DNA of 64,000 nucleotides from Gemmobacter serpentinus (GCF_008973825.1 NZ_WCHR01000016.1:186001-250000); one strand, 5' to 3'; positions 8,116 to 18,404 are shown, numbered from the stretch's first letter. Notes: generated by a model not told the origin, from the sequence alone. Program-made: numbers and translations.

Positions 8116-9642
8116 ATGGAAACAGTGACCATCAAACCCGATGTGGTGATCATCGGATCCGGCGTGGGAGGCGGCGCGGTGGCGCGGCAACTGGCTGCAA
8201 CCGGGGCCAAGATCCTGATCCTGGAGCGCGGGGATTTTCTGCCGAACGAGCCGCAGAATGCGGATGCCGAGGCGGTCTTCGTGCAAGCGCGTTATAAAAC
8301 CCGCGATGAATGGCAGGATCAGACCGGGCGGCGCTATCGTCCGGGGCAATATTACTATGTCGGTGGCCATACGAAATTCTACGGCACCGCCATGTTCCGC
8401 TTTCGCGAAAGCGATTTCGAGGCGGTCCCGCATGAAGATGGCACCTCGCCCGCATGGCCTCTCGGGTATCACGATCTCGCGCCATTCTACGATCAGGCCG
8501 AGGCGATCTTTGGCGTGCGCGGTCATGCCGGAGATGACCCGACCGAGCCGCCGCGCAAAGCATATCCCCATCCTGCCATCCCGCATGAGCCGCTGATTGC
8601 CGGATTGGCGGCGCGGTTTGCCAAGCGGGGGTTGCGGCCGTTTCACATGCCATCCGCGGTGGATCTTGGCCCCGGCGGCAGCTGCCGGCGCTGCGGCACT
8701 TGCGATGCCTTTGCCTGCCGTTTTGGGGCCAAGGGTGACGCCGAGATGCGGCTGATCCGCCCGCTGCTGGGGCGGGACAATGTCACGCTCTGGACCGGGG
8801 CAGAGGTGCGGCGGCTGCTGACCGATGATGCGGGCCAACGGATCACCGCCGCTGAAATCCGCCGCGGCGGCGAGACCTTGCGGATCGATGCACCCCTGTT
8901 CATCCTGAGTGCGGGCGCGATCAATTCGGCGCTGATCCTGCTGCGCTCTGCGAATGCGCAGAACCCGCAGGGAATTGCCAATCGCTCCGGTGTGGTGGGG
9001 CGCTATCTGATGAACCATCACCTGACCGGGTTGATGGCGCTGCACCCCTTCGGGGTGAATGACACGCGGTTCCCCAAGACCCTGTCGATCAACGACTTTT
9101 ATCACGGACTGCCGCAGGACCGGGCCGCGCGTGGCAATATCCAGATGCTGGGCAACATTCAGGGGCCGATGATTGGTGGTGCCTATCCTTGGGTGCCGCG
9201 CTTTGCTGCGAACCTTCTGGGACGGCACAGCATCGACATCCTGTGCATGTCCGAGGATCTGCCGGTGGCGGAAAGCCGCGTGCGTCTGCTGGAAGGCGAC
9301 CGTGTCGAGGTGGATTATCGCCCCGGCGACCGCGCGCCGCATCTGCGCTTTGTCCGTCATGTGCGTCGCCTGCTGCGCAGCATGTTCCCGCTGGTCTTGC
9401 AGCACCATTTCGGGATCGAGGCCCCCTCGCATCAATGCGGCACGGTGCGGATGGGCGATGATCCGCGCCAGTCCGCACTGGATGGCTGGTGCCGCGCGCA
9501 TGACCATCCCAATCTCTATGTCGTCGATGCCGGGTTCTTTCCGTCATCGGCGGCGTTGAATCCCGCCCTGACCATCGCCGCGCAGGCGCTGCGCGTGGGC
9601 AGCCATCTGCAAACCCGTTGGCCGCACGCCGCTGCCGCCTGA
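8116..9642 (+). CDS. GMC family FAD-dependent oxidoreductase
   Basis: A 508-residue protein. The FAD-binding GSGVGGG is at residues 14-20, the GMC signature GGHTKFYG near residue 95, and the C-terminal substrate domain has SHQCGT and NPALTIAAQ, which carry the usual catalytic His and Asn. Around residues 188-200 a CxxCxxCxxxxC cluster (CRRCGTCDAFAC) appears. A comparable Cys cluster in FAD-dependent glucose dehydrogenases binds an Fe-S centre, so it may relay electrons here. No signal peptide, hitch subunit or cytochrome gene is adjacent. The start follows a TAAGGGGG ribosome site. It likely oxidises a sugar or polyol; partner and acceptor are unknown. Confidence 0.87.
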   Translation: METVTIKPDVVIIGSGVGGGAVARQLAATGAKILILERGDFLPNEPQNADAEAVFVQARYKTRDEWQDQTGRRYRPGQYYYVGGHTKFYGTAMFRFRESDFEAVPHEDGTSPAWPLGYHDLAPFYDQAEAIFGVRGHAGDDPTEPPRKAYPHPAIPHEPLIAGLAARFAKRGLRPFHMPSAVDLGPGGSCRRCGTCDAFACRFGAKGDAEMRLIRPLLGRDNVTLWTGAEVRRLLTDDAGQRITAAEIRRGGETLRIDAPLFILSAGAINSALILLRSANAQNPQGIANRSGVVGRYLMNHHLTGLMALHPFGVNDTRFPKTLSINDFYHGLPQDRAARGNIQMLGNIQGPMIGGAYPWVPRFAANLLGRHSIDILCMSEDLPVAESRVRLLEGDRVEVDYRPGDRAPHLRFVRHVRRLLRSMFPLVLQHHFGIEAPSHQCGTVRMGDDPRQSALDGWCRAHDHPNLYVVDAGFFPSSAALNPALTIAAQALRVGSHLQTRWPHAAAA

Positions 9643-9652
9643 GGAGCCATCC

Positions 9653-10501
9653 ATGACCCATGATTTCCTGAGCCCGCTGACCGGATCCTTCGCCATGCCT
9701 GCGGCGGAAAACCCGACGGTCGCGATGATCGAGGCCGCCTTTCGCCATCACGGGCTGAACTGGCGCTATATCAATGTCGAGGTGGCGCCCGATGCGCTTG
9801 GTGACGCGGTGCGCGGTGCGCGGGCCATGGGCTGGCGCGGCTTCAACTGCTCGATCCCGCACAAGGTGGCGGTGATCCAGCATCTGGACGGATTGGGGGA
9901 ATCCGCCCGGCTGATCGGGGCGGTGAACACCATCGTGCGGCGCGGCGATCAGCTGATCGGGGAAAACACCGATGGCAAGGGCTTCGTGAAGGCCTTGCAG
10001 GCGGTCACCGATCCGCGCGGCAAATCGGTGGTGCTGTTCGGGGCCGGTGGCGCGGCGCGTGCTGTGGCGGTGGAAATGGCGCTGGCCGGGGCTGCGCGCA
10101 TCACCGTGGTGAACCGCAGCGCCGCGCGCGGGCAGGAGGTGGCGCGTCTCTTGTCAGAGAACACGCCCGCCACTGCCGAATATGCGCCCTGGGAAGGTAT
10201 GTTCCGCATCCCCGCGGGCACCGATATCGTGATCCATGCCACCAGCATCGGTCTGTTCCCGGATGTGGACGGCCTGCCGGATATTGATCTCGAGACCTTG
10301 CACCCCGGCATGGTGGTGGCGGATGGCATCCACAACCCGCCGCTGACACGCCTGCTGAAAGCCGCCACAGCGCGAGGCTGTGTGACGGCGGATGGTCTTG
10401 GGATGCTGGTCAATCAGGGTGTGATTGGCATCAAATACTGGACCGGGATTGACGCCGATGCAGGCGTGATGCGGCAGGCGCTGATTGATCTGAAACTGTG
10501 A
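9653..10501 (+). CDS. Shikimate/quinate dehydrogenase family protein (AroE-like paralogue)
   Basis: A 282-residue protein with an N-terminal substrate domain carrying SIPHKVAV, whose Lys is the family's catalytic base, and NTDGKGF, whose Asp pairs with it. A Rossmann NAD(P) domain follows with [17 protein letters not shown] and NRSAARGQE. It has the AroE fold and length, but the substrate loop ([19 protein letters not shown]) differs from housekeeping AroE, and the gene starts 10 bases after a GMC flavoenzyme under AraC control rather than in an aromatic-biosynthesis setting. It therefore probably acts on a catabolic cyclitol, quinate-like or keto-sugar intermediate. Confidence 0.82.
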   Translation: MTHDFLSPLTGSFAMPAAENPTVAMIEAAFRHHGLNWRYINVEVAPDALGDAVRGARAMGWRGFNCSIPHKVAVIQHLDGLGESARLIGAVNTIVRRGDQLIGENTDGKGFVKALQAVTDPRGKSVVLFGAGGAARAVAVEMALAGAARITVVNRSAARGQEVARLLSENTPATAEYAPWEGMFRIPAGTDIVIHATSIGLFPDVDGLPDIDLETLHPGMVVADGIHNPPLTRLLKAATARGCVTADGLGMLVNQGVIGIKYWTGIDADAGVMRQALIDLKL

Positions 10502-10503
10502 CC

Positions 10504-11178
10504 TCAGGCGCAGAGCAGCTCGAACATGCCGTTCATATCTGCCTGCACCCGTGATGCCCCCTTGGCGCGCAGCAGATCGGCATGGGCCTGCCTGTGCCCG
10601 GCAAGATGGCTGCCGCCGACAAACCCTACGGCGCGGGCCCCTGCACGGCGGGCCCCTTCGATGCCATGGGGCGAATCCTCCAGCACCACGCAATCGGCGG
10701 GATCGACCCCCAGGGCGGCTGCGGCATGAAGGAACAGATCCGGCGCGGGCTTGCCATGGGGCACCAGATCGGCGCTGAAGGCGCGGCCTTCAAACACCCG
10801 ATCCAGACCCGCGATGCGCAGGGTCTCAGTCAGACGGGGGATCGAACCACCACTGGCAATCGCCATGGGAATGTTTGCAGCTTGCAGACGCGCCAGAAGG
10901 TCCGGCACGCCGTCGATCAGGCGCAGGTGATCGCGGTAAGCGGCAAACAACCGGCGCTCTACCTTTGCGTCGAAATCGGGCGGCACGGGACTGCCCGCGC
11001 GCCCGGCAACATAGGCGCGGATCACCGACAGCGAAACGCCAAGGAAACGCGCGCCGATCTCCTCAGACGTGGCATCATGGATGCCGATGGCGCGCATCTC
11101 GGCGGCCAGCGCCTCCAGCGAATGGGGTTCGCTGTCGACGAGGCAGCCGTCCAGATCGAAGATGACCGCGCGGCGCAC
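10504..11178 (-). CDS. HAD superfamily hydrolase, beta-phosphoglucomutase-like
   Basis: A 224-residue phosphatase. Motif I FDLDGCLVDSE gives the nucleophile Asp8 and acid/base Asp10, a helical cap follows, motif II is AIASGGS, and the late acidic motif is VVLEDSPHGIEGA. It belongs to the CbbY/Gph/beta-PGM group that dephosphorylates or isomerises small sugar phosphates. It is the last gene of the minus-strand polyol operon, 11 bases after the ATPase gene, so a role in handling a sugar phosphate from the imported polyol is likely. Only two bases separate its stop from the converging AroE-like gene. Confidence 0.87.
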   Translation of the reverse strand: MRRAVIFDLDGCLVDSEPHSLEALAAEMRAIGIHDATSEEIGARFLGVSLSVIRAYVAGRAGSPVPPDFDAKVERRLFAAYRDHLRLIDGVPDLLARLQAANIPMAIASGGSIPRLTETLRIAGLDRVFEGRAFSADLVPHGKPAPDLFLHAAAALGVDPADCVVLEDSPHGIEGARRAGARAVGFVGGSHLAGHRQAHADLLRAKGASRVQADMNGMFELLCA

Positions 11179-11189
11179 CTGCCTTGCCC

Positions 11190-12251
<1,062 letters not shown>

Positions 12252-12262
12252 AGCGGGCCCCC

Positions 12263-13315
12263 TTATTGCGGCAATTCGATCTGCATTTTCACATCGGCCG
12301 GCGGGGCCGACGCGGCGATCTCGAAGGCACGCACACTGTCCTTGAAGTCAAAAGTCCGGGTAATCAGCGGTTTCACGTCGATGGCCCCGGAGGCGAGCAT
12401 GGAAACGCAGCGCGGAAAGACATGCGCGTAGCGGAAGATGTTTTCCACCCGTGCCTCGCGCACCATGGCAGCACCCGCATCATAGCTGATCGGATCGGGC
12501 TGGCCGCCGATCATCACGACACAGCCGCCCGGTGCCAGCGGCTCGAACACGCCCGCAGCCGCCTTGGGCGCGCCGGTCGCCTCGAACACCACATCGGCAC
12601 CCCAGCCCCCGGTTTCCGCTTTCACGCGGTCGGTGATGCTTTCGCGCGCCGCATGGACCGGGATGATCGCGGGGCTGAGGCTGGCCGCGATCTCCAGCTT
12701 TTTCTCGGCCAGATCGGTGACATAGACCCGGGCACAGCCCGCAGCCAGCGCCGACAGCGCGGTGACAAGGCCTATGGGCCCGGCCCCCAGCACCACACCG
12801 ATATCGCCGGGGCGGATGCGCGCCTTGGTGGCGGCATGAACGCCCACCGCCAGCGGCTCCACCATCGCGGCCTCGGCAAAGCTGACATTGTCGGGCAGCT
12901 TGAAGGTGAAGGCCTCGGGGTGAACACAGGTCGGCCGCAGGATGCCATGCACCGGGGGGGTCGCCCAGAATCGCACCGCCGGGTCGATGTTGTAAAGGCC
13001 CAGCCGGGTTGCCCGCGAATTGGGATCGGGGATGCCCGGCTCCATGCAGACGCGATCCCCGGGTTTCAGGGTTGTGACCTCTGATCCGGTCTCGATCACC
13101 GTGCCCGAGGCCTCATGCCCCAGGATCATCGGCGCATTGACCACGAAGGGGCCGATCCGGCCATGGGTGTAGTAATGCACATCCGACCCGCAGATGCCGA
13201 CCGTGTGCAGCTTGATGCGCACATCGCGTGGCCCCAGCACGGCCTCGTCACGGTCGATCTGCGGGAAGTCACGCAGCGAAAGCTCGTCTTTACGTTCAAG
13301 AACAAGGGCTTCCAT
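12263..13315 (-). CDS. Zinc-type polyol dehydrogenase, xylitol/sorbitol dehydrogenase group
   Basis: A 350-residue medium-chain dehydrogenase. The catalytic-zinc residues are in [12 protein letters not shown] and GHEASG, the NAD site is [10 protein letters not shown] near residue 178, and the following acidic residue in [10 protein letters not shown] favours NAD over NADP. The four-cysteine structural-zinc loop of yeast-type alcohol dehydrogenases is absent, replaced by [19 protein letters not shown]. This and the nearby FWATPP are features I associate with bacterial xylitol dehydrogenases. It would oxidise the imported polyol to a ketose. Sorbitol, arabitol or xylitol cannot be told apart here. 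Confidence 0.88.
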   Translation of the reverse strand: MEALVLERKDELSLRDFPQIDRDEAVLGPRDVRIKLHTVGICGSDVHYYTHGRIGPFVVNAPMILGHEASGTVIETGSEVTTLKPGDRVCMEPGIPDPNSRATRLGLYNIDPAVRFWATPPVHGILRPTCVHPEAFTFKLPDNVSFAEAAMVEPLAVGVHAATKARIRPGDIGVVLGAGPIGLVTALSALAAGCARVYVTDLAEKKLEIAASLSPAIIPVHAARESITDRVKAETGGWGADVVFEATGAPKAAAGVFEPLAPGGCVVMIGGQPDPISYDAGAAMVREARVENIFRYAHVFPRCVSMLASGAIDVKPLITRTFDFKDSVRAFEIAASAPPADVKMQIELPQ

Positions 13316-13341
13316 AGTCAGTTCCTTTCTTGGCTTTCGCG

Positions 13342-13596
13342 TCAGCCCCGGGTGACGATCAGACAGGCCAGCGCAAGCGCGATGGCGTTGGAAATCCAGA
13401 TCGTCAGGCCCGCAGGTTCCATGAAGCGGAACCAGAACAGCGACAGCGCGACCCAGATCACGACCGAGATGAAGACCCGGTCAAACCAGTTGGTCTCGAT
13501 CGGCAGGAAGCCTGCCTTCTCGGGCGCGGGGCCGTGATCCTCGTCGGTGTGCAGGATGGCGAGCGGCATATCGTCGTCTTGGGTGCTCATGGTCAT
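13342..13596 (-). CDS. Small two-helix membrane protein of the polyol importer operon, function unknown
   Basis: An 84-residue protein I do not recognise. About 37 polar residues (rich in Asp, Glu, Pro) come first. Two hydrophobic segments follow, roughly residues 39-58 ([19 protein letters not shown]) and 62-82 ([18 protein letters not shown]). The ATG overlaps the stop of the MalG-type permease gene (TGATG), so it is translationally coupled to it. The next gene is the dehydrogenase. Position between permease and enzyme suggests an accessory or stabilising subunit of the importer, comparable in place to the small membrane proteins seen in some glycerol and polyol ABC operons. An in-frame start two codons later is possible. 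Confidence 0.78.
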   Translation of the reverse strand: MTMSTQDDDMPLAILHTDEDHGPAPEKAGFLPIETNWFDRVFISVVIWVALSLFWFRFMEPAGLTIWISNAIALALACLIVTRG

Positions 13597-14432
13597 CATC
13601 CTTTCACGGCGCCGAAGGTCAGGCCGGTCACGATATGGCGCTGCACCAGGCTGAAGACGATCAGGGCCGGGATCAGGGTAAAGACCGAAATCGCGGCCAT
13701 GATCCCCCATTCGGTGCCGGTGGTCGTGACATATTCCGACAGGCCCGTGGTCAGGGTGCGGGCGTTGAAATTCGTCAGTGTCGCGGCCAGCAGGTATTCG
13801 TTCCAGGCGAAGACCCAGGTCAGGATCAGTGTTACCGCAAGACCCGGCCGCGCCAGCGGAAAGACCACCTCGACAATCACCCGCAGCGGGCTTGCGCCAT
13901 CGACATAGGCGGCCTCATCCAGCTCGCGCGGGATACCGTCCAGCGTGGGGCGCAAGGTCCAGATCGCGAAGGGCAGGTTGAAGGTGCAATAGACCAGGAT
14001 CATGCCGATCCGGGTATCGGCCAGCGCGAAATCGCCCACCCGGTAGACCTGCGTCAGCAACAGATACATCGGCAGCAGGAACACGGCGGGCGGGGCCATC
14101 CGGTTGGTGATGGTCCAGAAGAAGATGCTTTCCTTGCCCGGCAGGTTGAAGCGCGACAGCGCATAGCAGGTCAGGAAACCCAGCGTGGTGCAAAGGACGG
14201 CATTGCCGCTGGAGATGATGAGCGAGTTCATCATATAGCCGCGCAGCGTGCGGTCGTTCAGCACATCGATATAGTTCTGCCAATAGACCTTGGTCAGCCA
14301 GATATCTGGCGTGGAGAACAGATCGACCGCCGGTTTCACCGAGATGACAAACAGCCAGTAAATGGGGAACAGGGTCAGAAAGCTGATGATGACCCAGAAC
14401 AGGACCATCAGCCAGGGATTGGATCGCTTCAT
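13596..14432 (-). CDS. Carbohydrate ABC importer permease (MalG type)
   Basis: A 278-residue inner-membrane protein with six predicted helices. The cytoplasmic EAA loop reads ELDEAAYVDGASPLRVIVEV, which docks onto the ATPase. The N-terminus has the short cytoplasmic lead and first helix (PWLMVLFWVIISFLTLFPI) usual for CUT1 MalG-type subunits. It starts 4 bases after the MalF-type gene and overlaps the small membrane protein gene, so the three are coupled. Confidence 0.93.
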   Translation of the reverse strand: MKRSNPWLMVLFWVIISFLTLFPIYWLFVISVKPAVDLFSTPDIWLTKVYWQNYIDVLNDRTLRGYMMNSLIISSGNAVLCTTLGFLTCYALSRFNLPGKESIFFWTITNRMAPPAVFLLPMYLLLTQVYRVGDFALADTRIGMILVYCTFNLPFAIWTLRPTLDGIPRELDEAAYVDGASPLRVIVEVVFPLARPGLAVTLILTWVFAWNEYLLAATLTNFNARTLTTGLSEYVTTTGTEWGIMAAISVFTLIPALIVFSLVQRHIVTGLTFGAVKG

Positions 14433-14436
14433 CTGA

Positions 14437-15315
14437 TCAGCCCTTCTTGGTGTTGCGCGGCGCGATCAGGCCGACATAAAGCAGCCAGCAGACCACGATG
14501 GTGAGATAGAGGACGATCACCGAAATGGCGGAGCCATAGCCGTAATTCGTGCGCGGGAAGACCTCTTTGAAGATATGCACGCCGACATAGCGGGTGGCGG
14601 AGCCCGGACCGCCGCCGGTCAGCATCAGCACCTCGTCCACGGTGCGCATCGCATCCATCAATCGGATGAAGACGGTGGCGATAATGGCGGGGCGGATCAT
14701 CGGCAGGGTGATGTGCCAGAAGATCTGACGCTTGTTGGCACCGTCGATCTGGGCTTGTTCGAACGGGTCTGCGGGCAGCGAGACCAGCGCCGCGATCAGC
14801 GACAGGGTGACAAGGGGCGTCCAGTGCCAGATATCCATCACCACGGTGGTGATGAAGGCGGCCATGGCGCTCTGCCCGATATTCAGGTTGTAGCCGAACC
14901 AGCTGTCCAAGAGGCTCGGGATGATCCCGATCGAGGGCGTGGTCATCAGCTTCCAGATCGAGCCCACGATGATCGGGGCCATGATCAGCGGCAGGGTGTG
15001 GATGGTGCGGAAGAAAGCCTTGCCGGGGAAATCCTTCATGAAGGCCTGTGCCAGCAGATAGCCGATCACCAGTTCCGACAGCACCGCGAAGAACACGAAG
15101 GCCAGCGTCACGCCGAGGGATGCCATGAATTGCGCGTCAAAGACCAACTGGCGATAGTTCGATGCCCAGTTGAAGATCATCGAAGGATCTGCGGCAAAGG
15201 GGTTCCATTGGTGGAACGACACCCAGATCACATAGAAGAACGGCACCACGCCGAACAGGAACAGAATGAGCATTGTGGGCGCAAGCAAAAGCCAGCCCAG
15301 CTTGTTGGGATGCAT
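14437..15315 (-). CDS. Carbohydrate ABC importer permease (MalF type)
   Basis: A 292-residue protein with six membrane helices and the EAA-type loop PADPFEQAQIDGANKRQIFW before the last pair of helices. It lacks the large periplasmic insert of E. coli MalF, as is normal for UgpA/SmoF-type subunits. It is the second gene of the polyol operon, after a hairpin-containing gap of 127 bases that follows the binding-protein gene. Confidence 0.93.
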   Translation of the reverse strand: MHPNKLGWLLLAPTMLILFLFGVVPFFYVIWVSFHQWNPFAADPSMIFNWASNYRQLVFDAQFMASLGVTLAFVFFAVLSELVIGYLLAQAFMKDFPGKAFFRTIHTLPLIMAPIIVGSIWKLMTTPSIGIIPSLLDSWFGYNLNIGQSAMAAFITTVVMDIWHWTPLVTLSLIAALVSLPADPFEQAQIDGANKRQIFWHITLPMIRPAIIATVFIRLMDAMRTVDEVLMLTGGGPGSATRYVGVHIFKEVFPRTNYGYGSAISVIVLYLTIVVCWLLYVGLIAPRNTKKG

Positions 15316-15384
15316 GGCGCGATCCTCCGGTATCGCAGTGGCGCGTCGGGGCCGATCATTGGTGCCGGCCCGAAATGTCAGGAG

Positions 15385-15422
15385 AAAAGGTGGTCGGGGC
15401 CGCCTATGGGAGCGGCGACCCC
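15385..15422 (-). terminator. Intercistronic hairpin after the polyol binding-protein gene
   Basis: On the minus strand a G/C stem (GGGG and GCCGC pairing with GCGGC and CCCC, with a two-base bulge) is followed a few bases later by TTTT. It lies between the binding-protein and permease genes. Such partial terminators keep binding-protein mRNA in excess over permease mRNA. Confidence 0.55.
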
Positions 15423-15442
15423 GTGTCCCCGGGGAGGCGGGG

Positions 15443-16885
15443 TTACTTGCGGTAGCCGAGGGCTTTCAGCTCTTCTTCGGACTTCTCCGCCATCATATCG
15501 AGACCCTTGTCGGGATCGATGGCGCCGGTCAGGATCTGATAGAAGATCGGCGCGGTCGCTTCACGCAGCTGGGCGTGGAACGGGTAGGGCGGCGCACCGG
15601 CGAACAGTTTGCCCTGATCGCGCAGCATGGTGAAGTAGCCGTTCAGCTTGGCATCCAGCTCCTGGACCTTCGGATCGTCATAGGTGGCGTTATTGGTGAT
15701 CCGCGACCCTGCCAGCGCCCAATCGGCCTGAACCTCGTCCTGCGCGATGAACTGCAGGAAGAGCATCGCCGCTTCCTTGTTCTTCGACGTGATCGGCAGA
15801 CCGAAAGCACCACCGTCGTAGTAGCCGACATAGCCCTTGCCGGATTCGGCATCGGCCATCACGCCGGCTTCCATCGGGGGCATGGCGACGCCGACCTTGC
15901 CGACAACGCGCGACTTGCTTTCATCCGAGGCGATCCAGGCGGCATTTTCGCCGTAAACCAGGCCCTGTGCCGCGCGGCCTGCGGCGAAGGTGGTGGCCAC
16001 CTCGGTCCAGGTCGATTGCACCGATTCCGGCGGGGCGATGTCGCGCAGATGCAGCCAGTATTTCATCGCGGCCTTTGCCGCATCCGAGTTCATCTGGCCG
16101 CCATTGGCGACGGTTGCGGCGTAGTTGTTGTTCGCGTCGATACCCCAGTTATAGACACCGAAGGTCGGCGCGATCGACTCGAAATACTCGTACCAGGATG
16201 CCGCGTGGCCGGTATGGGCCTGCGCGGTGGTGCCCCAGAGATCGCCGCCGTGATCCTTGCCCCACTGGGTGAAGAACTCTGCAATCTCGGTATATTCGGC
16301 ATGGGTGGTGGCGGGCTTCAGGTCACGCCCGGTCTTTTCCTTGAAGGCGGCCTGCACCTCCGGGTCGTTGAACAGGTCGGTGCGATAGAGATAGACCTTG
16401 ATGAAGGCCTCCATCGGGATGCCGAACAGATCGCCGTTCTCACCGCGGAAATAGTTGGCGAAAGTGGTGAAGTTCGCCTCGTCATAGGTCGGCGCCTTCA
16501 GGGCCGGGTTGTCTTTCAGCAGCTGGGTCGTATCGACCAGGAAGTTGCGCGACAGATAGGCGTAGATGATATCCTGTTCGATATAGACCATGTCATAGAT
16601 GCCGGTCCCGGCCTCCATGTCCTTGATGGCCTTGTCATACATCTGGTCCCACGAGGTGGTCTCGATGTCGACGCGGATGCCGGTCAGCTTTTCGAATTCC
16701 GGGGCCAGCACATCCTTCACATAGTTGGACGGCGGGGTGGATTCGGTGACGCCATGCAGGGTGACACCCTGATAGGCCTTGCCGGCTTCGGCCCAGAAGG
16801 CCGCATTGCTGGATTCGGCGGAAACCGCAGTGGCGGAAACCGCCAATGCGATGACGGAAACGCCGAGCTTGCTGATAAAGCTCAT
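15443..16885 (-). CDS. Polyol/sugar ABC importer extracellular binding protein (family 1)
   Basis: A 480-residue protein. The signal peptide [20 protein letters not shown] is probably cleaved after VSA at residue 23. The rest is a large type II solute-binding domain of the MalE/UgpB group, with the linker phrases [20 protein letters not shown] and [15 protein letters not shown]. It is the first gene of the operon and is preceded by a good GGGAGGAGAG ribosome site. It delivers the ligand to the MalF/MalG-type channel. The neighbouring polyol dehydrogenase and SorC-type regulator suggest a pentitol, hexitol or tetritol as ligand. Confidence 0.92.
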   Translation of the reverse strand: MSFISKLGVSVIALAVSATAVSAESSNAAFWAEAGKAYQGVTLHGVTESTPPSNYVKDVLAPEFEKLTGIRVDIETTSWDQMYDKAIKDMEAGTGIYDMVYIEQDIIYAYLSRNFLVDTTQLLKDNPALKAPTYDEANFTTFANYFRGENGDLFGIPMEAFIKVYLYRTDLFNDPEVQAAFKEKTGRDLKPATTHAEYTEIAEFFTQWGKDHGGDLWGTTAQAHTGHAASWYEYFESIAPTFGVYNWGIDANNNYAATVANGGQMNSDAAKAAMKYWLHLRDIAPPESVQSTWTEVATTFAAGRAAQGLVYGENAAWIASDESKSRVVGKVGVAMPPMEAGVMADAESGKGYVGYYDGGAFGLPITSKNKEAAMLFLQFIAQDEVQADWALAGSRITNNATYDDPKVQELDAKLNGYFTMLRDQGKLFAGAPPYPFHAQLREATAPIFYQILTGAIDPDKGLDMMAEKSEEELKALGYRK

Positions 16886-16999
16886 TTCTCTCCTCCCAGT
16901 TTTTGGTTTGGTGCTTTGGGACAGACGACGCTCTTCCCGCCGTCTTCGCCCTCCCCGCTACTTTCTTACAAATGCATTCCGATTCACTCAAGTGTTATT

Positions 17000-17034
17000 T
17001 TCATATGTATGAAGTATAGAACATATGTAAAAAT
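17000..17034. promoter_or_regulatory. Candidate SorC-family operator in the divergent gap
   Basis: An AT-rich patch in a GC-rich region holds the inverted repeat TTCATA-TG-TATGAA and, nearby, CATATGTAAAAAT. The second element matches CAAATGTAACAAT upstream of the first SDR gene at 11 of 13 bases. It lies between the divergent polyol operon and the SorC-family gene. Confidence 0.5.
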
Positions 17035-17110
17035 GCATCCGGGGGCTGGATGCGACCGGCCCTGCACAGTTAGATTGCCCTGACAAGCCAAGCGAGGGTG
17101 CGAGTGACAG

Positions 17111-18070
17111 ATGGCCAGAGATAAGGTCGACGACGGGGACGCCTTCGTAAGCGAGGTCTGCTGGCACTACTATGTCAGCAGCATGACCCAAGCCGAGATC
17201 GCGGCGCGGATGCAGGTGACGCGGCTGCGCGTCAATCAGGCGATCCAGCGCGCGCGGTCCACCGGCATGGTGAAGATCCAGATTGAATCACCCTTCCTGC
17301 CGCGCCTGGAATTGCAGGAAAAGCTGGTCGCGACCTATGGGCTTGAGCAGGCGATGATCGCACCTGCGGATCGCGAGCATTACGATTTCCACTTTCCGGC
17401 CGGGGTGGCCTTGGCCAGCTATCTGACCCGGCAGCTTGAAACCGGGGCCTGGCGCAAGATCGGCGTGTCCTGGGGCATGACGCTGCAATGCGCGATCAGC
17501 AACATGACGCGGCAAAGCTACCCCGAGCTTGAGGTGATCTCCATGTTCGGGGGCACGGCGCGGGGGGCGAAGTTCAACTCCTTCGGGATCGCCTCCGGTT
17601 TTGCGGAGCGGTTGGGGGCGAATTATTCCCTGCTGGCCGCGCCGAACTTTCTGTCCGATGGCGTGGATCGCGATCTGTTTCTGTCGCAGGCGCAGTTTCG
17701 CGACCATTTCGCCAAGTTCGAGCAATTGGACGCGGCGATCCTGACATGCAGCGATGTATCGCCCAAATCCTATCTGGTGTCTGAGGGCTTTCCGTCTGAG
17801 GTAGACCCGCAGGATTTGATTGCATCCGGTGCCGTGGGCGATGTCGTCGGGCGGTTTCTGGATGCGCAGGGGCGCGAGGTCGACAACCCGTTGAACGCGC
17901 GCAGCATCGGTATCACCCTGGAGACATTGGAGCGGGTGCCGACGCGGATCCTTGTCGCCTCGGGGCACCACAAGGTGGAGATTATCCGGGCCGTGTTGCA
18001 GCGCGGTCTGGCCAATACGCTGATCACCGATGACGTGACCGCCGAAGCGGTTCTTGCGCGTGAGGGCTGA
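17111..18070 (+). CDS. SorC/DeoR-type sugar-binding transcriptional regulator
   Basis: A 319-residue regulator. The N-terminal helix-turn-helix covers about residues 18-55 (YYVSSMTQAEIAARMQVTRL). The C-terminal domain resembles sugar-phosphate isomerases and holds the effector-binding phrases IGVSWGMTLQCAI and FGGTARGAKFNSFG, as in SorC, DeoR of Bacillus and EryD. These regulators respond to phosphorylated or free sugars. Divergence from the polyol ABC operon, with palindromes between, makes it the probable regulator of that operon. A terminator follows it, so the downstream SDR genes form a separate unit. Confidence 0.9.
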   Translation: MARDKVDDGDAFVSEVCWHYYVSSMTQAEIAARMQVTRLRVNQAIQRARSTGMVKIQIESPFLPRLELQEKLVATYGLEQAMIAPADREHYDFHFPAGVALASYLTRQLETGAWRKIGVSWGMTLQCAISNMTRQSYPELEVISMFGGTARGAKFNSFGIASGFAERLGANYSLLAAPNFLSDGVDRDLFLSQAQFRDHFAKFEQLDAAILTCSDVSPKSYLVSEGFPSEVDPQDLIASGAVGDVVGRFLDAQGREVDNPLNARSIGITLETLERVPTRILVASGHHKVEIIRAVLQRGLANTLITDDVTAEAVLAREG

Positions 18071-18129
18071 TACCGCTGACTGTGGCACGCTTGCCTGAGG
18101 CCCGCCTTCTTGTGGTCCTTGGCCTGAAA

Positions 18130-18153
18130 CCCGCCCCTTCGGGCGGGCTTTTT
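18130..18153 (+). terminator. Rho-independent terminator after the SorC-family gene
   Basis: A perfect 7-base-pair stem CCCGCCC / GGGCGGG with loop CTTC is followed by CTTTTT. Confidence 0.85.
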
Positions 18154-18404
18154 CATGCGCGGATCCGGGCCGAAAAATCCGATGAATTTCCATTTGTAAT
18201 AATCAGTATGCAAATGTAACAATCTCGCCATGTGACGCGAGTCACCCGCTTTTGCAGGCCTTCAAGGCTGGCCCGCATTGCGGTGCAGGAAACAGGATGA
18301 AGACGGACCGAAGCCGGATGGGGCGGCGCGACGACCTGCACGCGGCCTGTCCGGTCGTGCCCGCTGGTCCGGCGGCGCAGGTCCGCGAGACAGGGAGAGA
18401 GAGA
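18154..18404 (+). promoter_or_regulatory. Promoter region of the SDR unit with candidate SorC operator
   Basis: This gap holds no gene. Its left part is AT-rich and contains the inverted pair CATTTG...CAAATG (18191-18216) and CAAATGTAACAAT (18211-18223). The latter is near-identical to the element in front of the SorC-family gene. The right part is GC-rich and leads to a GGGAGAGAGAG ribosome site. It suggests the SDR pair belongs to the same regulon as the polyol importer. Confidence 0.45.

Noticed and set aside
15266-17083. 605-codon plus-strand frame
   Set aside because: Antisense to the polyol binding-protein gene, which has a signal peptide, ribosome site and family motifs.
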